46,737 bases of DNA from a virus. The stretch is taken from the IMG/VR virus record IMGVR_UViG_3300033153_007131, positions 1 through 46,737 of that record, one strand, 5' to 3'. The notes below the pieces were generated by a model. That model had not been told where the DNA came from, ran no database searches, and saw nothing but the letters and a program-made list of their open reading frames with translations. Positions 27,050-33,809 of the stretch are shown piece by piece. A program made the translations under genes and the position numbers. Numbering within the stretch: position 1 is the first letter of the stretch; the number at the start of each line of letters is the position of its first letter.

Positions 27050-27442
27050 ATGAAATTTATCGGAAGAGAAAGTGCAAAAAATGTTTTGAGAAATGTAAAT
27101 AAAAGCAAAAGGATATTTATTACATGGATTTTTCTTAGTGGCTTTTTGGGTGCTATTGTTTTTTTACCACTCTACTGTTTTGCTCAAGAAACAGCAACTA
27201 ATGCAACTAGTCAAACCTGGTTAGGTGCGATATTGTCAAAACTACCGATAGATATTATTTTAATAATGGGCGGATTTTTATTAATATTAAAGGGCGTTAT
27301 TGAAATATTAAAATTATTTGCGGATAAAACCGAAACAGACATTGATAATAAAATATTAAAATTTTTTGGTAAAGTTGCTAGAGTCGTACAGGTGGCATAT
27401 GATTGGATTATGAATAACTCGAGGCCAAAAAAGAAGCTCTGA
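27050..27442 (+). CDS. Holin-like protein with two membrane segments
   Basis: A 130-residue protein with a basic N terminus and hydrophobic segments at about 22-45 (IFITWIFLSGFLGAIVFLPL) and 67-88 (LPIDIILIMGGFLLILKGVI), followed by a charged C-terminal tail ending in PKKKL. Two-span small phage proteins after the fibre genes are usually holins, which time lysis by permeabilising the inner membrane. The first segment ends at FAQE, so signal-peptide-like cleavage is also possible. AGGAG ribosome site. Its 3' end overlaps the convergent nuclease gene by 35 bases. Confidence 0.6.
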   Translation: MKFIGRESAKNVLRNVNKSKRIFITWIFLSGFLGAIVFLPLYCFAQETATNATSQTWLGAILSKLPIDIILIMGGFLLILKGVIEILKLFADKTETDIDNKILKFFGKVARVVQVAYDWIMNNSRPKKKL

Positions 27443-27869
27443 TATTGTCAATTACTATCATCGCATCGTTTAAATCGTAACAGATTTTATATAAAATATT
27501 ATTTCTTTGACAACGTTCTTCAAATTCTATTTGTGCGGGTGATTGCTTTTCACCCCTTAATTTTACCTCAATGAAAAAAACCTTTCCATGAAACCATAGT
27601 TCAATGTCTGGATAACCACGCGGGGTAACGGATGGCAACCATACACCCTTGTAATATGTTCCGGTGCTATCGTGCCGGACACAATCAAAGCCACGCTGTA
27701 ATAAAATATATCCTTCAATATCTTTTTGCAGTTGTTTTTCTAACTGAACATTCTTAGCGCGGAAATGTTTCGTTTCACCATTAACCAGTTTCAGCTTTTT
27801 ACCAGTCTTCTTTTTGAATTTTCCCTTCGTTAGAAAATCAAATTCTTTTTGTGATAAGCGTAGACTCAT
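27408..27869 (-). CDS. VRR-NUC-type nuclease
   Basis: A 153-residue protein with the VRR-NUC restriction-endonuclease-like pattern: SVTPRGYPDIELWFHGKVFF, with D88, then E101 and K103 in IEVKLRG, followed by QSPAQIEFEERCQ. The PD-x12-ExK order is a metal-dependent nuclease site. Such enzymes in phages probably act on branched or flap DNA (Holliday-junction-type in the family). Last gene of the minus-strand block, converging on the holin-like gene. Confidence 0.88.
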   Translation of the reverse strand: MSLRLSQKEFDFLTKGKFKKKTGKKLKLVNGETKHFRAKNVQLEKQLQKDIEGYILLQRGFDCVRHDSTGTYYKGVWLPSVTPRGYPDIELWFHGKVFFIEVKLRGEKQSPAQIEFEERCQRNNILYKICYDLNDAMIVIDNIRASFLASSYS

Positions 27870-28038
27870 GAAAAAATGCCTCGCTAATTAAATCGTCAGC
27901 GTCAATTTCATTTCTTGGATAATTAAACAAACATAACTGATATTCGGGATATATCAAGCAGTTTCGACAATAGTTATTATGATCTAGCACAGTGCCGCAA
28001 ATTTTACACTTTGGCCGTATGTTTTTAACATCGTGCAT
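27838..28038 (-). CDS. Small zinc-ribbon protein
   Basis: A 66-residue protein with two CxxC pairs close together (CKICG at residues 11-15 and YCRNCL at about 23-28), consistent with one zinc site, and an acidic C-terminal half. It overlaps the following nuclease gene by 32 bases. Ribosome site weak. Function unknown; a regulator or adaptor is possible. Confidence 0.55.
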   Translation of the reverse strand: MHDVKNIRPKCKICGTVLDHNNYCRNCLIYPEYQLCLFNYPRNEIDADDLISEAFFHESTLITKRI

Positions 28039-28101
28039 AAACTCATGATAGCATAGATTGTTGAAAATTTGAAATATAACTAGAGGTTATAAGTTTTATA
28101 A

Positions 28102-28449
28102 TTAAATAAAAAACTTCATTTTATGCGCACAACCTGAATAACGTGAGGTTCCATTATGAGGACTTGATTTACTATAACTCGCCCAATGCGCACATTTTGG
28201 GCCTACGCAATGGCATATACCACCTTCATCACGATAACTCATTAATGGGCAAATCTTATCTCCTCCTTTTTTCTCAGCAACATAACATTCCTTCATTATT
28301 TCCTTGGCAACTGTAACCATCAAATTCTTATAACTTGCTGGTAATTTTTCCCAAAGCATTGCTGTTTTTTCCCTAGTTGTATAACCATATTCTTCTGATA
28401 ATCCCTCATAATAACCATGAAATAACTTTGCTAATTGTTCTGGTATCAT
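28102..28449 (-). CDS. Cys-rich protein, unknown
   Basis: A 115-residue protein with a helical N-terminal half and a Cys/His-rich C-terminal half (CPLMSYRDEGGICHCVGPKC, then AHWASYS and a final GCAH). Six cysteines and two histidines in 45 residues suggest bound zinc or an iron-sulphur cluster. It overlaps the upstream membrane-protein gene by four bases (ATGA), so they are co-translated. No family recognised. Confidence 0.65.
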   Translation of the reverse strand: MIPEQLAKLFHGYYEGLSEEYGYTTREKTAMLWEKLPASYKNLMVTVAKEIMKECYVAEKKGGDKICPLMSYRDEGGICHCVGPKCAHWASYSKSSPHNGTSRYSGCAHKMKFFI

Positions 28450-28796
28450 TTACTATCCTTCCTTTTGAGTTTTTGCCACCAGTCTTTTATTTTCTTTTTC
28501 CGCAACTTATTCTTTTCTTTTACGCACCCCGCCCAATTGGTTATTTTTTCACCTGTGGTTTTTGGGAATTTAATGCCATGTTTTTGCTCAAGGTATGGTC
28601 TTATATATAGCTTCATGGTTTTATTAATCTGCTTTAAGATATAAGCCAGAAACCCCAAGCAGACAGCGAATAGCACTAATGACAAGTGCGGATTTCCATT
28701 AAGCAATTTTGCAAATCCGCTAATCATTTCCGGTGCGTTGTCAAGTCCTGATTCGATCAGCTCGGTTATTAGGGTCGGGTTAATATTATTGTTCAT
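28446..28796 (-). CDS. Membrane protein with one transmembrane segment
   Basis: A 116-residue protein with a single hydrophobic segment at about 37-56 (LSLVLFAVCLGFLAYILKQI) and a strongly basic C-terminal tail (KEKNKLRKKKIKDWWQKLKR). Ribosome site GAGG precedes the ATG. The topology with acidic N terminus and basic cytoplasmic tail would suit a holin or anchor protein; the sequence does not match a named holin. Confidence 0.6.
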   Translation of the reverse strand: MNNNINPTLITELIESGLDNAPEMISGFAKLLNGNPHLSLVLFAVCLGFLAYILKQINKTMKLYIRPYLEQKHGIKFPKTTGEKITNWAGCVKEKNKLRKKKIKDWWQKLKRKDSK

Positions 28797-28809
28797 ATAT
28801 TTGTCCTCT

Positions 28810-29049
28810 TTATTTACAGATATGTTTTCCGTTCTTGTTTAGTCGTGGTGTTAAAAAGCGACCTCTGCTAGATAAATATTGGCAACCAGTACCGTAATCA
28901 ATTAATAATGCCATTCCAGAGCGTTTTTTATTGATATAATCATCAGTAGAATCATATTCTGTGAATTGATCCGCTATTTTAATTCCCATCCGACATGCAA
29001 AAAAAAAGGCAATAACATAAAAGATGATTTTAACCCAATATACTTTCAT
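28810..29049 (-). CDS. Small membrane-anchored protein
   Basis: A 79-residue protein with an N-terminal hydrophobic stretch (VKIIFYVIAFFFACRMGIKI, about 6-25), probably a signal anchor, followed by a polar region ending in KHICK. Function unknown. It sits directly before the 116-residue membrane-protein gene. Confidence 0.55.
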   Translation of the reverse strand: MKVYWVKIIFYVIAFFFACRMGIKIADQFTEYDSTDDYINKKRSGMALLIDYGTGCQYLSSRGRFLTPRLNKNGKHICK

Positions 29050-29051
29050 AT

Positions 29052-29293
29052 TTATTTCTCCAAGGCTCCTACAGCCAATAATGCTGCGTGGCAGATTGCG
29101 AGAGGGGCGGTTATTTCACTAGAATATAAATTACTCTCATCTTCTCGATATATTTCAACACACCACTGATCGCGGAACCAATTAAGCAGAAAAGTTTCAT
29201 ATTCTTTTATATTCTCAAAAACCAACCCATAACCTTCTCAGCCACTAGCCTGTCAATCTCCTGAGGTTTGTCTTTTATGTCTGACCATTTCAT
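29052..29293 (-). pseudogene. Frame-disrupted ABA-sandwich-like protein
   Basis: Reading from 29293, the first frame gives MKWSDIKDKPQEIDRLVAEK, then VMGWFLRI and a stop at 29207-29209. The minus-one frame continues ENIKEYETFLLNWFRDQWCV, and later EITAPLAICHAALLAVG, to a stop at 29052-29054. Together they match the usual phage ABA-sandwich protein, with VAEKVMGW near the start and PLAICHAALLAVG at the end. One base is missing relative to an intact gene, at or near a run of five T residues on the coding strand. It may be a real mutation, an assembly error in a homopolymer, or a slip site, though the run is not a canonical heptamer. Good GAGG ribosome site. Confidence 0.6.
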
Positions 29294-29316
29294 CCCTCAC
29301 CTTCCTTCACCCCAAC

Positions 29317-29604
29317 TCATATTATTTTATTCCTCCTCAATGTACCTTTTTTTACTATCTTTCTCCAATTTTTAGGAATAGACTTCTTCTTGTTTTCCTC
29401 CATTCGCTGTTGTCTTATAAAATCCTCCAAATTAGCATTTGCGTTTTCATTACAAGTATTATTCAATCTGTTTTTTGATACAGAATCAGGTTTCGTTTTC
29501 CCATCCCATTGATATCTAGGACAATCTACATCACAAGTTTCATAAGTACATTTATCAGGTATTGGACAAGGTTTATTTTTACAACTTCTTTCTCCCCAAC
29601 TCAT
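29317..29604 (-). CDS. Small Cys-rich protein, unknown
   Basis: A 95-residue protein with a Cys-rich N-terminal third (CKNKPCPIPDKCTYETCDVD, then CPRYQW) and a basic helical C-terminal part. Six cysteines in about 30 residues suggest metal binding. GGAG ribosome site precedes the ATG. The first bases (ATGAGTTGGGG) recur just downstream of its own stop, at 29309-29319 on the minus strand, as a small partial duplication. Confidence 0.6.
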   Translation of the reverse strand: MSWGERSCKNKPCPIPDKCTYETCDVDCPRYQWDGKTKPDSVSKNRLNNTCNENANANLEDFIRQQRMEENKKKSIPKNWRKIVKKGTLRRNKII

Positions 29605-29608
29605 AATT

Positions 29609-30514
29609 TTACTCCTCTAAATGTTCACACATTCTTTTATAATATTCTTCCCAAGTTTGTTTTCTAAATTCTGGTTTCCAATTCACCCACCTTGCAAATC
29701 TTTTATGTAATTTAGGGGGTTTGGTGTTATTTCTATCTCGGTATGGTTGAACAAAAGGGTCAAGTCTCATCCCTTTTAAAAATCTTACTATCTCAATAAC
29801 ATCATCCAAACTATCTTTTAAAAGTACATATACGAAAAATTGACTTGGGACAGTATTATACCACCTTAACAGTTCAGTAGATTTCCTTATTGGTTCAATC
29901 ATCTTTAAAGAATCACAGGCCATTCTTAAGGGAGATAACCATTTAACTTTTGATAGTAATTTTGCAATAGAATCATCAATTAATCTTGCATCTAATCCCT
30001 GGTTAAAATCAACTCTAATTTTCAATTTAACAATTTTTTCAATTTGATGTATTCCATATTCTGAAGCTAATATATTATTATCTAAAAGAACAACACCATC
30101 TTTTCTTTTTATGACTTGTTCAATATCTCTATATGGATGAATATCACCTTCTATTTGAGGAACAATACAAGTTGAACATTTTCTAATACAACCTCTTGTC
30201 AAATATCCCAAATCTGTCTTAATGTTTGGATAAAGTGTATAATCTGGTTTAGTACTATCAATTATTAAAGGTAATTTTAACTTAAAATCAAATGCTGATC
30301 CTCCACAAATAGAATTTTCTGGAACTTTTGATTTATTAGAAAATGTAAAAACTGATGAAGTATAAACTTTATCATATTTTTTATCTGTATTATACCACTC
30401 AACACTACAACCTCTTTGCTTATAAAAAGCAGATATCTTCATTAATGCCAAATTCTGAAACATTGGTAATTTTGTCTTAATACCAATATCCGGAGTATAA
30501 AGAGCAATATTCAT
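29609..30514 (-). CDS. Radical SAM protein (second)
   Basis: A 301-residue protein. The cluster motif CxxxCxxC is at C109, C113, C116 (TRGCIRKCSTCIVP), and GGSAFDF and IDSTKPDYTLYP precede it. The latter block is common to phage radical-SAM proteins that have a Rossmann-like N-terminal region. Residues 145-250 contain the rest of the barrel, including RVDFNQGLDARLIDD. Expected chemistry is SAM cleavage to a deoxyadenosyl radical; substrate unknown. AGGAG ribosome site 10 bases upstream. It belongs to a different subgroup from the protein crossing the window junction and from the DUF5131-like one at 33806. Confidence 0.88.
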   Translation of the reverse strand: MNIALYTPDIGIKTKLPMFQNLALMKISAFYKQRGCSVEWYNTDKKYDKVYTSSVFTFSNKSKVPENSICGGSAFDFKLKLPLIIDSTKPDYTLYPNIKTDLGYLTRGCIRKCSTCIVPQIEGDIHPYRDIEQVIKRKDGVVLLDNNILASEYGIHQIEKIVKLKIRVDFNQGLDARLIDDSIAKLLSKVKWLSPLRMACDSLKMIEPIRKSTELLRWYNTVPSQFFVYVLLKDSLDDVIEIVRFLKGMRLDPFVQPYRDRNNTKPPKLHKRFARWVNWKPEFRKQTWEEYYKRMCEHLEE

Positions 30515-30650
30515 TTTCAGTATTCTCCTTCATGCAAGACACTAAATAGTGCCTGAAATGACAATCATCACACGCATCAGTTTTTTTATTTTCACAATTA
30601 TCCCTAACGTATATAAGATTTTTGTATTCTTCTTCATTTTCAATTATCAT
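30477..30650 (-). CDS. Small Cys-rich protein, unknown
   Basis: A 57-residue protein starting at the ATG at 30650 (MIIENEEEYKNLIYVRDNCE), chosen because TGGAG lies 9 bases upstream; the longer upstream frame lacks a ribosome site. It contains CENKKTDACDDCHFRHYLVS, then C and a final YCSLY. The Cys/His set suggests a metal-binding finger. It overlaps both neighbours by a few bases. Confidence 0.6.
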   Translation of the reverse strand: MIIENEEEYKNLIYVRDNCENKKTDACDDCHFRHYLVSCMKENTENEYCSLYSGYWY

Positions 30651-31089
30651 TTTTTTTAACTCCATAAAGTTCTTTGAGTTCTTTATTCGCATGGTTTATT
30701 ACACGCTGTGCAGCTTTTCCAGATATAAACCGTGATTCGCTTGAAAGCATTGTGCTTGAGTATACAGGCACAAATTCTTTTTTATCTGTATCATATAGTA
30801 TAACAAAGCCCCCTTTTCCAACAATTCCTGCAAGATGCTCAATATAGCGGTGTAGTAAATCTTTTCGAGTAGGGGCAGCATAATGTTTATACCAATCCGC
30901 ATAACTCGGTAGTTCTGGTTTTATTTCACACCAAACAGGTTTATCAAAATCTGATGATATTAACATATAGTGTTTTCGCGATTCTTGTAGCATTAGAGTT
31001 GTTAATGACCCATCATGATCTTTGTGCTTTATAATGCCTTGTTTATCACGCCAATTCTCAATTTCATATAACTTTTTCCATTCGTTCAT
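30640..31089 (-). CDS. Hypothetical phage protein
   Basis: A 149-residue protein starting at 31089 (MNEWKKLYEIENWRDKQG), preceded by AAAGGAG 5 bases upstream; an in-frame ATG ten codons earlier has no such site. It is a mixed alpha/beta protein without cysteine clusters or catalytic motif that I recognise. Region 60-75 (WYKHYAAPTRKDLLHRYIEH) is basic. Confidence 0.6.
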   Translation of the reverse strand: MNEWKKLYEIENWRDKQGIIKHKDHDGSLTTLMLQESRKHYMLISSDFDKPVWCEIKPELPSYADWYKHYAAPTRKDLLHRYIEHLAGIVGKGGFVILYDTDKKEFVPVYSSTMLSSESRFISGKAAQRVINHANKELKELYGVKKNDN

Positions 31090-31134
31090 GTTTTCTCCTT
31101 TTTTGATTCTCAATCTCAATTACCCGTCTTCTTA

Positions 31135-31215
31135 CTAAGTTAACAATTCACAAATCATCCACAAAATACCAAAAAAAGCCCACGCAAACATTATAACCGT
31201 TATCGCGTGTCCCAT
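31135..31215 (-). CDS. 26-residue membrane peptide
   Basis: Frame MGHAITVIMFAWAFFGILWM, then ICELLT, with one hydrophobic span covering most of the peptide. AAAGGA lies 8 bases upstream. It fills the gap between the 121-residue exported protein and the next gene. Tiny single-span proteins of phages may regulate lysis, but nothing here proves a function. Confidence 0.45.
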   Translation of the reverse strand: MGHAITVIMFAWAFFGILWMICELLT

Positions 31216-31217
31216 AA

Positions 31218-31583
31218 TCACAATCCTTTCTTTATTCCATAAATTATCGCAGATGTCACCCCGACCCCCACAACCACACCGCCCATAAACTCCCATGATA
31301 ATATCATATCGGGGAGTGTAACTTCACTAGCTTTCAACGCCTCGTTTTTCAAGTATTTGATTTCTTCTACGTAAATTGCTTCACGCTCTAAACAGCCGTC
31401 ACGGTCACTAATGCAATCAATAACTGCTTCCTGATAAAAATCTGTTACGGCGTTCCACTTACCGTCAAGTGCAATCACAAGCTTCTCTTCCGGTGCTTCT
31501 TCAATCAGATGAAAGTCGAAGTATTGCGTTAATTGTGCATAACAGGTTGATGATAGCAGTATAAAGATTAGTATTGTTTTCAT
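31218..31583 (-). CDS. Exported envelope protein, possibly spanin-like
   Basis: A 121-residue protein with an N-terminal signal sequence (TILIFILLSSTCYAQLTQ; cleavage either at A16 or lipid attachment at C14, although the T before C14 is a poor lipobox) and a C-terminal hydrophobic segment (MGGVVVGVGVTSAIIYGIKKGL). The middle is acidic and helical. A secreted front anchor plus a C-terminal transmembrane span is the layout of unimolecular spanins, which fuse inner and outer membranes at lysis. Spanin assignment is inference. Confidence 0.5.
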   Translation of the reverse strand: MKTILIFILLSSTCYAQLTQYFDFHLIEEAPEEKLVIALDGKWNAVTDFYQEAVIDCISDRDGCLEREAIYVEEIKYLKNEALKASEVTLPDMILSWEFMGGVVVGVGVTSAIIYGIKKGL

Positions 31584-32044
31584 ATCGGTTCCCTTTCTAC
31601 ATAAACGCAGCTTGATATTTCAAGTCTTCTTATTGTACTACATAAGAACTGAACTTCGCTGTTTTTGTCTGCAACAAAAAATGCCGATTCTTTTACAATG
31701 CGTGCTCTGGTTATCTTATTAAATTTATTCCCAGATACCTCTAACAGTCCCCACCTATCAGGCAGCTTATCAATGCTTATCAACCCCTTTGGTACCATAA
31801 AATAGCGTTCTTGTCCAATTCCGCCATCAGGATTTTGTCTAAATGATTTCTTTTTATCAGCGTAAAAATCTGACAATGAGGTTTTACACTCGATTAAGCA
31901 AGAGCAACCACAACAAAACCCAATCGCATCAGGTGTTTCCGGTATCCCGGTTGCTCGTTCAGTGATAACTATACCACAACACTTATGATTTCTTAACCAG
32001 CTTTCGGCTTTTTTGACTAGCTGTTTATGTGTCATTGTTTTCAT
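31580..32044 (-). CDS. PD-(D/E)XK-like nuclease
   Basis: A 154-residue protein with an N-terminal helix, TERATGIPETPDAIGFCCGC, and LIECKTSLSDFYADKKK, giving D39, E52 and K54 in the PD-x12-ExK order of restriction-like nucleases. SFRQNPDGGIGQERYFMVPK follows. It may cut host or phage DNA or assist recombination. Its start overlaps the stop of the upstream 50-residue gene (ATGA). Confidence 0.72.
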   Translation of the reverse strand: MKTMTHKQLVKKAESWLRNHKCCGIVITERATGIPETPDAIGFCCGCSCLIECKTSLSDFYADKKKSFRQNPDGGIGQERYFMVPKGLISIDKLPDRWGLLEVSGNKFNKITRARIVKESAFFVADKNSEVQFLCSTIRRLEISSCVYVEREPI

Positions 32045-32193
32045 TTGTAATCACTCCCATCTTCGTTAACTCTCTTTCCTTTACACCCTATCATACCACC
32101 AAAAATATACGAGGCAAATCTACCTAGCGGAATATCAAAGTACTCGCTCATTTCCCAAATTATGGTGCAGATTTTTTGCTTAATTGTTTTCAT
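32041..32193 (-). CDS. Small protein, unknown (50 residues)
   Basis: A 50-residue frame (MKTIKQKICTIIWEMSEYFD, then IPLGRFASYIFGGMIGCKGK and RVNEDGSDYK). The TGA overlaps the next ATG (ATGA). It is a plausible small amphipathic or membrane-associated protein. It begins with the same four residues, MKTI, as the exported 121-residue protein, but I found no further similarity. Confidence 0.55.
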   Translation of the reverse strand: MKTIKQKICTIIWEMSEYFDIPLGRFASYIFGGMIGCKGKRVNEDGSDYK

Positions 32194-32194
32194 A

Positions 32195-32401
32195 TTACAA
32201 TTTCCCCACGATATACTTATTCTTTTCTTCCCTGGTCATTTCCTTAACGCGGTCATTTTCCTGCTTTCTGCGTTCTAGCCGTGCCGCAATCCTTCTATCG
32301 AACTCTGCAATAGTATCATTAATTTTATTGCGCTGTGAGGCTGTTATGTGCCCGGATAGTGCTTTTAATAGTGCTATAAGAAGTTCTATAAATATGTTCA
32401 T
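32195..32401 (-). CDS. Small protein with N-terminal hydrophobic segment
   Basis: A 68-residue protein with a short hydrophobic N terminus (MNIFIELLIALLKALSGH) and a charged helical remainder (RRIAARLERRKQENDRVKEM), consistent with a membrane-tethered coiled coil. AGGAG ribosome site directly upstream. Function unknown. Confidence 0.6.
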   Translation of the reverse strand: MNIFIELLIALLKALSGHITASQRNKINDTIAEFDRRIAARLERRKQENDRVKEMTREEKNKYIVGKL

Positions 32402-32434
32402 ATTACTCCTTTAAATAATTCAAATAAATTAATT

Positions 32435-32686
32435 TTAAATACTTTTGCTATTTTCTGGAAATAAATTATTTAAAGTATCCCATTCTTCTTTCGTTTTCTT
32501 TAGTTCATCTTCATCAACAACAATTTCGCACTTTTCACAAAATATATGATATTTTAAGCCACACTCATTGCACAATATTGTTATTATAATATTATCTTCA
32601 TAAAAAACTTCTTGTCTATCCAGTTCTCCACATATAAGATGTGACGCCTCGTCTGCATGACATCTTGGGCATTTATCTCGGTTCAT
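32435..32686 (-). CDS. Zinc-ribbon protein
   Basis: An 83-residue protein with CPRCHADE near the N terminus, then CNECGLKYHIFCEKC in the middle. Six cysteines and two histidines in the family pattern of one or two zinc fingers. A helical acidic tail follows. The start overlaps the stop of the gene upstream (ATGA). Confidence 0.65.
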   Translation of the reverse strand: MNRDKCPRCHADEASHLICGELDRQEVFYEDNIIITILCNECGLKYHIFCEKCEIVVDEDELKKTKEEWDTLNNLFPENSKSI

Positions 32687-32832
32687 TTCCCCTCGCTTTC
32701 TATAGTTTCCGTTATTTCAGTGTAGTAACTACCACAGACACAATGCCAGATACCATCACCGGCATAATCAAAATTTCTATCCTGATCTCCAATTTTTCCG
32801 CATTTCAAACACATACGAATTACTTTTATCAT
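32683..32832 (-). CDS. Small zinc-ribbon protein (49 residues)
   Basis: Frame MIKVIRMCLKCGKIGDQDRN, then FDYAGDGIWHCVCGSYYTEI and TETIESEGK. It has CLKC and CVCG pairs, a classical four-cysteine zinc ribbon. The stop overlaps the next start and the beginning overlaps the YopX-like stop, so it is embedded in the same transcript. Confidence 0.65.
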   Translation of the reverse strand: MIKVIRMCLKCGKIGDQDRNFDYAGDGIWHCVCGSYYTEITETIESEGK

Positions 32833-33248
32833 TTTCCCTCCAATTCTTTATCCTCGTGAATGTTGCCGATTATTTCTATACTACCGTCATTGTTACACGG
32901 TAAATTATGTAAAGAATGTTCTTCTTCTCCCGCTTCCGCATAAAATCCCCAGGCCGTTTCTGAATTATAATCATCGCTAGTGTCGTGTTTGCCAAACTTC
33001 ACTATCCAATTTCTACCAATAAATTCACCATTAACATTGTTCCAGTAATTTTTAATTATATCACCTTCAAAAATCAGTATACTGTTCTTATCCCATAACC
33101 CAACACATTGCTCATAAATAATTTTATTACCACCATCAATTGCCATTTGGCACTCATTAAAAAACGAAGCGAGGCTTTTATATTTATCAGAATGATAATA
33201 ACAGCCGTTAAAGCAATCCCACGCCCTGAATTTTAGCCTATCGTTCAT
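32829..33248 (-). CDS. YopX-like protein (copy 1)
   Basis: A 139-residue protein of the YopX family, common in phages but of unknown function. It has FRAWD at residues 7-11, VGLWDKNSILIFEGDIIKNY and a C-terminal IEIIGNIHED. The region encoded by 32855-33075 is nearly the same as 35003-35223 in the second YopX-like gene, differing by scattered substitutions, while the N-terminal halves are unrelated. That indicates a recent partial duplication or recombination between the two genes. Confidence 0.85.
   Translation of the reverse strand: MNDRLKFRAWDCFNGCYYHSDKYKSLASFFNECQMAIDGGNKIIYEQCVGLWDKNSILIFEGDIIKNYWNNVNGEFIGRNWIVKFGKHDTSDDYNSETAWGFYAEAGEEEHSLHNLPCNNDGSIEIIGNIHEDKELEGK
32855..33075 (-). 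repeat. 221-bp segment duplicated in the second YopX gene
   Basis: This segment matches 35003-35223 base for base with only scattered differences and no length change. It encodes the shared C-terminal half (for example IKNYWNNVNGEFIGRNWIVK against IKNYWNNVDSEFIGRNWIVK). Confidence 0.9.
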
Positions 33249-33583
33249 ATTGCCCTCCTAGCCTTACCTATTGCCGTCACTACACTCTCTGTTTTTCTAT
33301 GTGTCGGTAGTTTTTCAAACATTTTTTCACAGGCCATTAAGTCAGACTCGTCACCAGGTAACTCTTGATCTGATATAGATATTTTTTCATAGGCTATTTC
33401 AACAATAGAATTACTTGATATACCGAAGTCTCTATTTAATGAAAAGCTGCACATACCAGCATTATTTGCTCTATTTAATAAAAATTCAATATCTTTTCTT
33501 AGATTATCATTTTCAGCTTTAAGATCTTTAATAGTAACATCTTTGTTATACATTAGACACCCACCTGTTTTTATCTCGTTCAT
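33245..33583 (-). CDS. Hypothetical protein
   Basis: A 112-residue protein starting at 33583 (MNEIKTGGCLMYNKDVTIKD), chosen because AGGAG lies 8 bases upstream and the same 24-base initiation segment precedes another gene at 33809. A short coiled-coil stretch (DLKAENDNLRKDIEFLLNRA) is followed by a mixed region. The end of the gene overlaps the YopX start. Confidence 0.6.
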   Translation of the reverse strand: MNEIKTGGCLMYNKDVTIKDLKAENDNLRKDIEFLLNRANNAGMCSFSLNRDFGISSNSIVEIAYEKISISDQELPGDESDLMACEKMFEKLPTHRKTESVVTAIGKARRAI

Positions 33584-33604
33584 TTTGGAAACTCCTGTAT
33601 TTTT
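33581..33604 (-). repeat. 24-bp duplicated initiation region, copy 1
   Basis: This segment, including AGGAG and the start codon, is identical to 33807-33830. Both copies precede a start codon at the same spacing. Confidence 0.9.
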
Positions 33605-33809
33605 ATAAATATTCAATATCTTCTGGCATTTTGTCTACAATTTCAAACTCAACTTTTATACCATTTACTTTTTCATCATTCTCAAACCATTTATCATCAA
33701 GATACTGTTCAATAATATCAAGTATCTCTTGCCAGTTATTTCCTTTTTCCTTCAGTGTAATATAATAATCATCATATCCATTATAGTTTTTTATTTTAAT
33801 TACACTCAT
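33603..33809 (-). CDS. Small acidic protein, unknown
   Basis: A 68-residue protein (MSVIKIKNYNGYDDYYITLK, then EKGNNWQEILDIIEQYLDDK). Mixed alpha/beta and acidic. AGGAG ribosome site lies in the repeated initiation segment. No family recognised. Confidence 0.6.
   Translation of the reverse strand: MSVIKIKNYNGYDDYYITLKEKGNNWQEILDIIEQYLDDKWFENDEKVNGIKVEFEIVDKMPEDIEYL

Noticed and set aside
27443-27480. Bidirectional terminator between convergent operons
   Set aside because: No stem followed by a T run is visible at the overlap of the holin-like and VRR-NUC genes.
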